From assembly GCA_905178155.1 (NCBI GenBank), contig CAJINV010000003.1, positions 5,401,700 through 5,465,699 of the forward strand: a stretch of DNA of 64,000 nt, given 5' to 3'. Of the stretch, positions 21,873-32,683 are shown one piece after another. Under the pieces are notes generated by a model. It was not told the origin of the DNA. It saw only the letters and a list, made by a program, of their open reading frames with translations, and did no database searches. Position 1 is the first letter of the stretch; each line of letters begins with the position of its first letter. A program made the translations under genes and the position numbers. This stretch comes from Amoebophrya sp. A120 (lineage: Eukaryota > Sar > Dinophyceae > Syndiniales > Amoebophryaceae).

Positions 21873-22070
21873 CTAGCTGCTCAGGGTTCTTGATTCGAAG
21901 GGATACATACGAACCACCTCGTTGTCCCAACGCCCTTCGTGCCGGTAAGTGTCCATGAACACGAGCCCCTCGGGGATCGCTAGCGTGCATTTGTATTCGC
22001 CAATAATTTCGTCCATGAAGAGAGAGAAACTCGCAGCAAGCAAAATTTCTTTTTGCTGCAAGCAGCACAT
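21873..22070 (-). CDS. Small hypothetical protein (65 residues)
   Basis: Starts with ATG at 22070 and ends at 21873. The second half (EYKCTLAIPEGLVFMDTY, then RWDNEVVRMYPFESRTLSS) has the composition of a genuine coding exon with mixed charged and aromatic residues. It could be a small gene or the last exon of the gene upstream (22157-23286), although that gene already has a stop in its own frame. No family recognised. Confidence 0.35.
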   Translation of the reverse strand: MCCLQQKEILLAASFSLFMDEIIGEYKCTLAIPEGLVFMDTYRHEGRWDNEVVRMYPFESRTLSS

Positions 22071-22156
22071 ACTATCAAATCAACTTTTTTTGAACGCCTA
22101 CTAAAAACATCCTAGCCTTGATTTTCCTAGAGTCAAAAGACAGCAGAATGTAGTAG

Positions 22157-23286
22157 TTACCCGGCCACCACTACTGAGCGATGCGCACTGTACTGACTTT
22201 TCATGTTCGATGCCTGCTGGTTCGCTGGTTTTATTGCTCCTATGGGGGCTGCCCCTGGCCCTGCTCCTCCAACCAAAACAGGGCATCTCGCTGACTGCTG
22301 AGTGGGCGACGAGGATTTTTGTGGGGATCGGATCTTGGTTCGCCGCACCTCGGCTTCCAGCCAAGAACCGTATGCTCTGCAAAAGTATCGGGCATGTACT
22401 AATCGCATCTTCCTTGCAATACAATTACAAGTTTAAATTGCTTAGTGCTTACTTTATTCTCAAGTCCGAGTTACAAATTTCATTTCTCAAGCTGAGGAAA
22501 AAATTTGTCATGCGGTTTATACTCGTGCGATACTTTTGCAGTGCATATACCGGGCTTCGCGTCGATTTGGATGTCGTTCGTGACCGGGTCAACGTCAGTG
22601 ACTCTGGTGCGAACCCACTGCCTGTGCGTGTCTGACCAGTATTCCAACAGGTCCCCGACTTGATGTTGGTGGTACGCGACCACACTTGGCGGAGGCGAGG
22701 CTCCACCAGCAGAATCCTCACAGCTCGCCGACGAAAGAACGGCACTGCCACCACCTTCTCTACCTACCACGTTCATCTTTATCGGCGGCACTCCACCGGC
22801 AGGAGGTGCTGCAGCGGACCCACGGGGACGACCACCCCTGCCTGGTGTACTAACCGGCCCGCGTGGTGTGGAAGACGCGCCTCCAGGAGCTGCAGCTCCA
22901 CCGGCGCTCGGCAGCTGCGCAGCCGGGCGCTGATTTTCCTTGTTGTCCTGGACGGAATGCACGGCCGCCTGGTGCCACCTCTTATTTCTCGGCGTGGGAA
23001 ATATTAAACCTCCCCCCGATCCCGCCGCGGAGGAAGCTGGTGGATCTCCTGCCCCCTGCTCTAGTACTGCGTGCACCAGTTTGTTCTTGGAGCTACTAGA
23101 TGAGGACGAAGAAGCCGTCGTCGAGGAGGAGGTACAACCGGTAGCCGAGTCTGACTTGGAGGCTCCATTGCGGTTGCCGCCACTTCTGCGATCCATCTGA
23201 TCATCCGCTGCCGCATTCCGGTCCTTCTTCAGAATCCGGTCCTCCAACTCGGGATCCAGGCCTGTCGGCAGGTTCTGCTCTGTCAT
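22157..23286 (-). CDS. Low-complexity protein with C-terminal SH3/Tudor-like module
   Basis: Exon 1 runs from the ATG at 23286 to about 22548, exon 2 from 22370 to the stop at 22157. Introner B3 lies between them. Exon 1 is mostly Ser-, Ala-, Gly- and Pro-rich and unstructured. Its end holds YHQHQVGDLLEYWSDTHRQW and VTDVDPVTNDIQIDAKPG. Excising B3 continues this as KPGSWLEAEVRR. The pattern (VG-x-x-EYWSD-x-x-x-QW, then V-x-V, then KPG-x-WL) is one I associate with a small beta-barrel module common in alveolate proteins. Completion of the WL motif across the junction supports the splice. Ligand and cellular role are unknown. Confidence 0.6.
22371..22547. mobile_element. Introner B3 (family B)
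   Basis: 177 bp with a near-perfect duplication (AACCG at 22366-22370, TACCG at 22548-22552). The ends carry inverted TGCAAAAGTATCG. It interrupts the module between KPG and SWL. Confidence 0.85.
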
Positions 23287-23890
23287 CCACTGCAGCTCCA
23301 AGGCGAAAACTGGTCTGGAGAGCTGTTTTTGGCAGTACTAGAGTTGGGACTGCTCTTGATGACTCTTACTTCTTGGCGTTGACTTTTAATCTGCAAAAAG
23401 TTTGGCCCTTCGCGTTGTTCTCAACGCAACAAGACGCTACGGGCAGAGGACGTTGGGTCAAGAACTACGAGTTGTTGTAGCTACGGGGGCTCGTGGGCAC
23501 CCGAAATTTCAAATTTCGTACGATATTTAGCATTTGGATTTGCATCCCCATTTTTATTGTCGGCTAAATACCTCGTCCTCCAGGAACTTTTTCTTATACT
23601 TAAATTCCACATCTTAATAATCTTTTGAATCAAATTAGAGCTCGATGCTGAAATCGTTGTTACGCTAGCTCGTACCAATTCTTCGGCTGTTATCCTGGAG
23701 AAAAAAATCACACTTCTTTTGACATACATATACAACCTGCTCAGCCTGCCTGTTGTTCTTCGGACGCTTCGTATCGCATTGCGTTTATTCTTCAACAACC
23801 ACGGAGCCGAACAGTGAGGGAAACCCACATGCCCACGTGACAAAAATAGTACAACGATGAACTAGCAGAGTAGAAGGCAGAGTCTGTTGG
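23287..23890. other. Intergenic, nothing supported
   Basis: A 120-residue minus frame at 23481-23843 lacks any family signature. T- and A-rich patches occur. No RNA or repeat feature seen. Confidence 0.3.
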
Positions 23891-25826
23891 TCAGGGCTGG
23901 CAAGCGAATGCCAATAGATTAGCGTAAGTAGCCTCATCCAGCATATCTCGTGGGCGCCGCCGCGGGTCCTTGCAAAACATCAGGTTGATGGCGCACCGCA
24001 AGTCGGACGAGAAAGTGGCTGGTAGCGTAGGGGCAGGGTATTCTCGGATTTTTCGGCACAATGCATGCACGTCAGCGTATGGTGGAAAAGCTAACGATCT
24101 ACAAAGCGGACGCAAGCACCACAACAAAGTTCATTGCAGCTAAACGTAGTACTGCTCCTGCAATTCTGTCACCGTTGAACACATGCGAGACGAAATTCGT
24201 ATGACATTAGAACTAGAAAGTGTAAGTGCTGCACAAACCGCTTGCAAGTACGTTTCTGTTTCCCTCACATACCGGGGCGTCATAGGGCACCTTGAGAACC
24301 ATCAACTCGTAGGCGAGACAACCGAGCGACCAGATGTCGGCGCTGAACGAGTACTCTTTATTTTCGCAGATCTTATGGTAGTGTCAGGATTGAAATGGTC
24401 AAAGTTGAAATAGTTTGCGATGCATGAAATGCAACCCACAAAGCGCCTGTCTTGCAGAGTGGGCAAGGGAGGCAGATTGTAAGCCTGGCGAGGGGTAGAA
24501 ATAGAGCTGCTGAAGTAGCATGACAAAAGGCGTCACTCTTACCCAAACAGCATTACAAACTGGATTCAGACACCGCCAAAATTTGTCATGCGCCACTTAG
24601 AAACTGGGTCCCAACTGGCATCCATTTTATGCATGACAAATAATTTCAACTTTGTTGATTTCAAACCTGACGCATCCATAGATCTCCGGGGAGATGTAGT
24701 ACGGCGTTCCGATCTGTGTTCGTGCGTGGTCTACCGTTGATCCCAAGCACTTCGAAACTGGTGATAATTTGGAAGTTTTCTTTCTTATCTATGAGCAACA
24801 TCTACTTCAACATGATCACGACTGTAGTACCGTCCCTGTAGTTGTAAAATGTACCGTACTAGTACTTCCTGTAGAAGAAACTCATTGCTCAACTAGAACT
24901 TCGACGCTCGTCCCACTTTTTTGGTGAAGACGTACGTGGGGACGACCGAGAGTTTTAGCCAGTGACATTGAGCACGCAGTAAAGATGTCATCATTTTGAT
25001 TTCTTTTTCCTGTCCGAAGGTAGATGACAGGTGCAAAAGACAACAAGTACAAATAAAGTTGTAGTTGTACACGTTGTTTAGATACTATACTTACTATACT
25101 TACTTCCGAAATCCCCCATGCGGAGTGAGTGGTCGTCGGTGAGGAAGAAGTTCGAACTCTTCACATCCCGGTGCAGAATATGTTTTTTTGCGTGCAGGTA
25201 GTGCAGGGCGAGAAGGATCTGTGTGAGCCACGAGACGACTTGTTTTTCGGAGAACCGCCGCCGGCGCTCCGCCTGCCGCCGGATATGCCTTCCGAGATCA
25301 CCGCGGGGGCAGTAGTCCATGGCGAGTAAAAACCAACCGTGCGAGAGATGGCTGCCGTGGTACTTGCAAACATACGGGTGCGACAAAGAGGCCAACAGCC
25401 GCCCTTTATTTTCGTTGTTGAAGAAAACATTTTTGAAGATCAATACTGCGTCGCGAACGTGATCGCCTGGACCAGCTTGCTGGTATTAAATAAGTGTGTG
25501 CACTACAACTAGAACCTTACTTTCAGGCGGACTTACGGGGGAGAGGATTGATCACGTTGTTGTATGATCTCGTCGCTGTGAAGTTCTCCACCTTCATGCA
25601 TTTTGATTTTCATATTCTTTTCCCGCATCAGCAATAAATTTCAACTACCTTCTTCCAGTGTCTTCTGTCTTTCTTTGGTGCTCATGTGACTGACGTCAAT
25701 CATTTTGCACACCACTTCCTGCAGGTCTCGATTGCACAAAAAGACCGCACCAAAGGAGCCCTTCCCTATCTTCCGCAACGGCGTATACCCCTGCCGGCGC
25801 ATGTAGAGTTCGACGGGCTCCGACAT
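23891..25826 (-). CDS. NEK (NIMA-related)-like serine/threonine protein kinase
   Basis: Exons run 25826-25649, 25475-25104, 24757-24681, 24373-24273 and about 24097-23891. The glycine loop is IGKGSFGAVFL, the ATP-binding lysine is in VVCKMIDVS, and the catalytic loop is ILHRDVKSSNFFL. The DFG is completed by splicing across a GTAAGT...CAG intron (DFGISKCLGSTVDH). Activation segment: TQIGTPYYISPEI. Introner G2 lies between PEI and CENKEYSF, followed by SADIWSLGCLAYELMVLKVP. The kinase fold ends with CKDPRRRPRDML. The IGTPYYISPE-CEN sequence and the short C terminus fit the NEK family. NEKs act at centrosomes, cilia or in mitosis; the substrate is unknown. The last splice junction is not resolved. 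Confidence 0.82.
24374..24680. mobile_element. Introner G2 (family G)
   Basis: 307 bp. Ends TATGGTAGTGTCAGGATTG and the inverted ...CCTGACGCATCCATA. The GATCT duplication lies at 24369-24373 and 24681-24685. Inserted in the kinase activation segment between PEI and CEN. Confidence 0.9.
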
Positions 25827-27087
25827 CTTGATCTGTTTAATTCACGCTGTGTAGTGGTAGTTACTATCGTGTTTCTACTTCGGTTCTTGTATCTGTATCT
25901 ATGGTAAACTGAATACGTGTAAATATTCTCTCGGCGGGTACGAAAAAAAGTCCTCTGGGTTCTCCTCTCTCGGAGGTGTAGTTTGTGCGTCGCGTGATCT
26001 AATCGATCCTTTTCGTCATGTCCTAAAGCTCCTTGTTCGGCGTTTCCTTCCCGTTCCTTGGTCGTCAAGAACATCGCTTAATAGTGCCCCTGGCAACTTC
26101 CTTGAACTACTGACCGTGAGGAGGAAGTGTGCGTCTCTCACCGCTGGTACAACAGTGTGCAACTTCTCGAATAAAGACGTGGAAGCAGGGTAAGTTCGGG
26201 TGCGCAAAAAAAAACCTGTCGTCGAATGCATGCAGGCGCACGTGCGGATGAGTCAGTCAAAGGAGACAAGAGTCTTTTCCTGAGGAAATTTGTCATGCAT
26301 TTGAGGACCTCAAATTTTCTTTTTGTCTGCGCGCTAGGCGTAGGCGCTAGACCGAAAAGTAGGCGAAACTACATACAACATTGGTAAGCGGTTTTCTCTA
26401 CCACGAGTGCTTACACTAGTTGTAGGGTAGATTTACTTGTACCTGGTTAGAGTTCATGGACCAACGTTCTTGGTCAACACATCTGTGATCGTGACGAGGG
26501 AGACGAAAACACTCATCCTCGATAGCGAAGCACCGGAAACACGGGGAATATGCAGCTTTAGCCAGAATTGAATCTAGAAACACCAGAATAGTAAAAGCGT
26601 CCGTGTAAGTATGCAAAAGAAACGTGTAATGATGGCATGAAGGGGAAAGCGAAAGGGCGACAGGATAAGCACTGGCACTCCAGAACCAGATAGACACTGT
26701 CCCGCCGAATGAACGCGCGTGCCAGCAGCTGCATTGTTTACACCCTATTGCTTTCATAGTTCATTATATAGAAAAAAAAACATAAACAAGGGCACATTTG
26801 ATATTTTCAAACATGATGAAGGGATACAGTTTTCTGTGCCTCGACATAATTAAACATTTGAAAATGTGCTACAACACTTCACACGCACATTTTATTTCAT
26901 GTGTTGCTGTCGACGTCGCCGTAAAGCTCTTCAGTAACATCATGTAGAGTATTTTTAAGGTGCGGCCCATGGTTCGATTTCTTGCGATCTCGAGCTGCAC
27001 ATCTGAGCTCCTGACATCCGCGCTTTTAGTTTTGTTCCGGTCTTTGCGAAGTGGTCTTTATCTTCTCTAACTGCTTGAGATAAAAGA
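25827..27087. other. Intergenic, mostly featureless
   Basis: Frames at 26016-26231 and 26416-26757 (the latter with ATG and a cysteine-rich, partly hydrophobic product) have no recognisable family. Near 26280-26300 a relic reads CCTGAGGAAATTTGTCATGC, the internal motif of family B, without a partner end. No RNA feature seen. Confidence 0.35.
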
Positions 27088-30000
27088 TCAATTTCGCCAC
27101 ATTCCACACAAAACCAGCTCCGGCTCGTCGTCTTCGGTACGGAGAGACTCACGCCACACTATGCATTGCAAAGATGTCCAGGTCTGGATGATCTGGAAAG
27201 CCGCAAGCGGAAGCGGAACTCGAACATCTGCCTCACCTGCTCAGCTTGCATCACTCGTTGCTCCTGTAAAATCATCTCTATTGCATGACTGCAAAGATGA
27301 GCGAAGCTTTTATTACATGGATGCAGTGTGTACTAAAAATCATGCCTACACCTACAACTACATACGACGCAGAAGTCGGTGATAAACATAACTTGTCATG
27401 CATATTCCCCAAGGACTGCCTTTCAAGCAGACCCGGATCGGTTGCATATGCATTTGCTACACACAATGGAAAAGCCAAACTTCTCGAAGTACGGCGCCGT
27501 GGTGGAGTCCGTTTCCAGGTAGCATCCCACGTTGTCACGGTCCGCAAAACCAAAGACGACGCTCAACAGTTGCCGCGCCGCGCCCTGCCCCCGCGCCCAA
27601 CCAGCCGTCGCGAGGGTTTGTATGTACCAGTGCGGCTTCAGCTGGGAGCGATCGTGGTCTGCGAGGATCTGGCCGAGCAGCATGTCGCGCCTCATCAGCT
27701 CCGGGGTCAGCCGCGGAAACGGTAGCCCCGCCGCCGCCATACCGTAGTAATATTCCGGGCTCCCGATCTTCGTGTACGTCTTAGGAGGCAAGCAGTACAG
27801 CACGGCTGCAAGCCGTTCGGTCGGCGCAGAAATGCTCCTGGGCGGCGTGTCGTGGAAGATCTTTGATGTTCCACCGCGTTGATGTTCAACACCACCCTGG
27901 GGCCACTCACGACCGGCATCAACATGAAGATCTGCTCCTCTACTACTACAACTTCCACTTGCCGTGGTCGTAGTCGAACTGTTGAAAAAATGCAGCTCCA
28001 ACAAGCGGCCGTACGCGGCAGCGACATGATAGCCGATCTTTTGTTGGTAGTAGAACAGTTGTTGCACCTTCTCGACGAGTGGCGTCGTAACCACGGAAGA
28101 ACGACGGCTGACGCGGCCACCGGGCGAGGACGACGCAATGGAGGAAAAAACGGACGATCTGCGGCGTCGGCGTTCCTGGGGACTCTGTGGCGTTTCCCTT
28201 TTATTTCCTTTCCCGTGGCCATCGACCGACGCGTGTACGACTGCTGTCGCCTGTTGCTCGACCTCGTCCCTCTCTGGTTCGTGGTCCTCCATGTTGACTT
28301 TTACCACGCCGGGCGTATCAAATGCAATAATGTCTGGGTCTGGAAGGTTCTTGTTGTCTTGCAGGTGTGGGGGCATGGCCCAGAATGTCTGGCATGCAAG
28401 GGCTGGCATCTTCACAGGTTCTGCAAGAGCTTCACGATGTTGCCTACGTACTCTGCATGAGAAATCCGCTCTCAGTGTGGCCACAAATGGACAGCTTTTC
28501 CTTTTGCGATCCTTTTGCGTACCTATATGCATGACAGAGTTTTGATGTGCGACTGGCAGACAGCATCACAAATCTGCAGCTTATTTCCAGAGCCAGACAT
28601 ATCATTGCAATGCATAGGGCGGTACGTGGTACGATTTCGACGAGGCCGCAGGCTGGTCGCTGTAGTCATTCAGATTGTTGTGACGCGACGGTAGTTCGTC
28701 TTTTCGTACTGTTAACCGCTCCGCAGATGTTGTAGTCGCGCTAGTATCACGACTGCGGGTGACTTGTTGTGCAGCTCCTGCACAGCTATCGCAGTTTCGC
28801 TCCCAGGCAAGCCAATCCAGGAGTGGGGAGCCTTCATAATCTGCGCCCTCTATGGGCCAGAAGGCATCCAACACGAGCTGCGTAGCGGTTTCAGGTGAGA
28901 TGGACCTGTCTCGAATCTTCATCTGGATCGGTCGAACCGAGCGGGACGTCGACACAGCTTGGTTTGATGTACGCTCTCCACCGCTATTCAACATGTGGGT
29001 CGTTTGATACAGCAGTGCAGCACTCTCACTGGTTGTGGTTCCAGTAGTAGAGCCTCCGAGTAGTAGCCGTGGTGACATCGGCCCCGAAGTAGAACTCATC
29101 TTCATCGTAGTACCGCTATGATCTAAGTTCACACTCTCTGCAGCTGGTCCTGGTGGCACATCCGAGGACGGTCTCTCAACATCAACATCCTCGTAGGAAC
29201 TAGTAGTGGCAAAAGAACATCCGACGTTTGCATACGGCAGTTCCAGTAGTTTATTTGGTGCAGCTGGAACAAGGTTGATCGTTCCCGCGTCTGCGGCGCG
29301 CTTGCGCGCTAGCTGGAGCAACCTGTCGCTGCTGCGCACAATGCGGTCCACTAGTTCTTTCATGTGCAGCACGTCCTGAGACACGCACAAGCGCAAAAAC
29401 TCGTTCCGGTCCAGGTCCAGCACGAACGCCGCGTCGTCTACCGTGCCCACCGCGAAGCGACGGCTGATTTCTAGCTCGTCTTCGGGCAATAGGGGTGGCT
29501 GGTCCGGCAGCTGCAAGTCGCGCAGGAACGCAAGGAAGGCGACGGCCGAGATGGCGCTGGCGAGCGTGGTGGGTAGCGCGAACTGCCACACGTTGAAGTC
29601 GTACTTGTCAAGCGGACTTCCGTAGTCGGCAAACACCACGTATTTCAACACTTTTGGCATGATGGTGGTGCACAGGAAGTTCATGGCAACTATGCACGGC
29701 ACTGCGGCCGCGCCCAGCAGCGTCAGGAAGGAGCCGGACACGACCCCAACGCGGTTTGCGGGGGTGTAGTACAAAATGTACCGCATCAAGATCGTGGTCA
29801 GACTGATCTGCAGCAGGTTCACCGCCCGCACCACGACCCGCTGCGCGTCCCAATGCGCGACGGAGCAGAGACCCGCGATCAACAGCAGGCTCACGACCGT
29901 GAGGTAAATCATGGACTCCAGTCCGTGTTTGAAATCTAGCACGACGCCAACCACCGGACTAGCAACCAACCCGATGACCGCCAGGTTCGTCACGATGAAG

Positions 30001-31980
30001 GAGCCGAGGTGCGGGTCCTGGTGCTGCGCCGGAAAGTTGAACAGGGCCGCCGCGTAGGGTTGCGGCATGCTGATGTACACGAAACTCCCAATGTTCCCCA
30101 GCAAGGTCGCAAACAGCAGTTGCCGGTGGCGCGGCCAGTACTGTGGGCGGGTGAGCAGTTCCCAGGCTTGCTTCGTGGAGGTCCACAGTTTCAGGAACGA
30201 CACCCGGGGCCGGGCAATCGGCATGCCCAGCGCACGCTCCGCTTCCGCGTAGTACTCTCTCTGGCTGGGCACCACCAGGCCCAGCAGCAGCGCGGACACG
30301 CCCACTGGGAGGCTGTACCCCAGGAGTGCGTGGGGGAAACTGATGCCGTACGTTGTCATCACCGAATCCTGCAAAAACACCGGGAGAAACGCCGCGATAT
30401 AGCTGCAACTGTTGCTCAGGGACAGGAGTAAACCGTTGTAGCCCGGCACGTGGAAGAGGAAGCCGAACAGGCCGTAGTTGTTGATCCACGATCCAAAGTC
30501 GGTGAGTAATAGTCCCATGGGAAACAGGATAAAATCCATCCACGCACCCTCCGCGGTGTCGTCGCGAAAGAACATGACGAGGGACAGTACGAGCAGCCCA
30601 CAGACCAGCAGCAACGCGCCCAACACCGCGGTTGCCCGCCCGCCGATCGTGTCGAAGCAGATACCCGCTGGCAGCAGCGCAGTCACGGCGACGCACTGGA
30701 GCACGCTGAAGGTAGTCGCTAGAGCCAGAAACTGCCCGTCACAGGTTCTTTCATCGTCCGACCCTGAGGAAGGTGAGTTGTCCTCGCCCGGCAAGACCAC
30801 CTGCGGGGACAGGGGAATAGCGAGAGGTCTTAGGGTCGGATGGAGTTCGTCCTCACCCCTCTCGACCCTGACTTCTTCCGCTACCAAATATAGCCGCCGG
30901 GGCGGGGGTAGTGAGGTCGTAGGCGTTTTTTTGCCGACCGCCGCCTTGGCCGCGGCTTTGCTTTTTATGGGCTCGCCATACCACCGCGCGTAACGTTATG
31001 CCGCACGGTATGGCGCCCACTTGGGAAACGTCGCAAATTTTGGCACATTTCCAAAATTCCTTTCCGAAAGCCAGCCCCGATGCTATGGGGCCGATCCGGG
31101 TGCCACGGGGGGCGCCCAAAAAGCGAAGAAAAACCGGGCCCATAGCATGCGGATTGGCTTTGCGCGTCTGGGGCGCTTTTTATTTTTCGCGTTTTTATTT
31201 TTCACGCCGGCGCTTTTTGCAAAGCTTCCCAGGCTCTAAAACCGGCGAAAAGGCGGCCGCTTTCGCGACCGCCCAAAATGCTCCGAAATCGCGGCCGTGC
31301 CATGCTGTTTCGCTGTTCTGATTTTGGGCGCGTTTTTTGCGCGCCCCTTTTTGGGCGCCCCAAATCGCCAGAAACCAAGGCGGCGGGCGCCTCAGAAGGG
31401 CGCCCCTTTTGCCGGCTCCCCTGCGTCGTTTTATCAAGTGTGAATCGATAGTTTTCGTTCGGGCTTGTTTGTTTTCAAAGCTCCGGCCGCTTGATAATTG
31501 AAAATCTTTTTTTTTAAAAAACTCTTCCGTCCGCTTGAAAACTGCCGGTCGTTTTTCAGGGGAGATGGCAAAAAAACTCCCCGGTTAGAACCGTTCGGTG
31601 ACCTCACTACATACAATCTTTCCATCGTGTAGAGTCAGCTCCGTGTGGGTAATCGGGAAGTTGCACACGCTACGATACACACCAGCCTCGGCAAATTTTT
31701 GCGTGAACAGTGCCTGCCCAGGAATCAGACCGCCACAAAGAACGCTACAAACCCAAGCAACCAACAGCCGAATCCAGGAGGCACAGGACGGCGAGGGAGG
31801 AGGCGCAGCGGAGGATTTTGATTTGACGATGCTGGAGGACGAGCTCGCCTTGATAAGATCCGAAGGAACAGATCCGCCATCCGCGGGCTGCTGCACCAGG
31901 CTCGCTTTTACGGTAGCAGAGCTGTCAGGCAAATCGTGGCCCAACAGTGGCCTTTCTAAGCCCGCCCCAGTTCCTTTCAT
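27088..31980 (-). CDS. SLC43-like MFS transporter fused to a GNAT acetyltransferase
   Basis: Exon 1 is 31980 to about 31605 (first membrane helix, CSVLCGGLIPGQALF then FAEAGVYRSVC). Exon 2 runs from about 30865 to 28617, exon 3 from 28315 to 27460, exon 4 from 27159 to the stop at 27088. Exon 2 encodes the remaining helices, including LLPAGICFDTIGGRATAV, the D-x-x-G-x-R loop of the major facilitator fold in an SLC43-like context, plus a long cytosolic tail. Across introner C2 the frame continues YHVPP to GVVKVNMEDHEPE. Exon 3 then reaches a GNAT core: HWYIQTLATAGWARGQGAA with the acetyl-CoA loop, then AAPYFEKFGF-type text (TTAPYFEKFGFSIV). Introner C1 joins this to WRESLRTEDD and the stop. 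The substrates of both halves are unknown; amino acids are usual for SLC43 relatives. Two separate genes remain possible, but no ATG-led start is evident before the acetyltransferase. Confidence 0.72.
27160..27459. mobile_element. Introner C1 (diverged family C)
   Basis: 300 bp, starting TATGCATTGCAAAGATGTCC and ending with inverted CAGACCCGGAT...GCTA. The CACAC duplication lies at 27155-27159 and 27460-27464. It splits the GNAT domain between FSIV and WRES. Confidence 0.82.
28316..28616. mobile_element. Introner C2 (family C)
   Basis: 301 bp, starting TATCAAATGCAATAATGTC with TGGGTCTGGAAG next; inverted at the right (CCAGAGCCAGACAT...GCATA). The GGGCG duplication lies at 28311-28315 and 28617-28621. 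It joins the transporter half and acetyltransferase half of one frame. Confidence 0.9.
30870..31600. repeat. GC-rich repetitive insert forming a probable intron
   Basis: Lies between the exon with the first transporter helix and the rest of the transporter. It contains short inverted repeats (GCTATGGGGCC against GGGCCCATAGC, 31080-31160; GTAGTGAGGTC at 30908 against GACCTCACTAC at 31602). Pieces GATCCGGGTG and TAGCATGCGGATT are shared with the interior of the element at 20246-21404. The exact splice points are not resolved; a join after CSE (GAG before GTCACC) to VERGEDELHP would keep the frame. Confidence 0.5.
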
Positions 31981-32683
31981 GCTCAACTGCCCATGCTTTT
32001 GATTGAGATGAACCAATGTGAATTCTGGATCTGTATGCTCTTGTTACGCTCACAAGTAAGAAAGATAATTTGCGTTTCAGAGTGCTGGTGACTACTTCCT
32101 TACTTTCGGGAACTTGTTTTTCTTGGCAACAATGACACTTGCACACTGTCGTGACTACATGTGCTGTACCCCGCCCCTGCCACGGAGTCTTACTCTTAGA
32201 GACGCAGACGTAGTTGTCACGAAAGCATTAGGATATAGACATTCACTGAAAAGAAAAACTTAGAGTATTCAGAATACGAAGACATGGTTATCGTCATTGG
32301 TGACATCGGCATAATTATAGGGGACGGTGTGTATTGCTGGAAGTGGATGCTTATCAGTGTGTGTGTGTGTGTGTGAAGACAATACTTATTGCATAGTATC
32401 GCTCGAGAACGAGCTCGTCATCGACTTTTGCCTTGTTTTGCTCTTTATCATCACGTGCTTCAGCCTTCTTACGGTGCAAACCGACACCCATCACTCAGTC
32501 GTATTTGTCTCTTGTCGTCGTGGTGCATGATCGCTCGTCCTGAAAGCTCGAATCATCACGCAGTCGAGGTAAGTCATGTGGTCTTGTCTCGAGATGTTTA
32601 TTACGCACCGCTCGAAGTCAGTTTTCTACTCATCTACTTGCAACCTGGGAGTCCGACTCCCATATGTGCAGTCTTTTTCAGTT
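31981..32683. other. Intergenic with a (GT)n microsatellite
   Basis: A GT dinucleotide run lies at 32357-32375. No gene is supported. It should include the 5' flank of the transporter-acetyltransferase gene and the 3' flank of the cation transporter gene. Confidence 0.45.

Noticed and set aside
26955-27152. 65-residue cysteine-containing minus frame
   Set aside because: The spliced frame of the acetyltransferase uses another frame here and stops at 27088.
28316-28532. Acetyltransferase start at 28532
   Set aside because: It lies in introner C2. The residues translated there are introner sequence seen in other copies (for example PDPDIIAFD-like).
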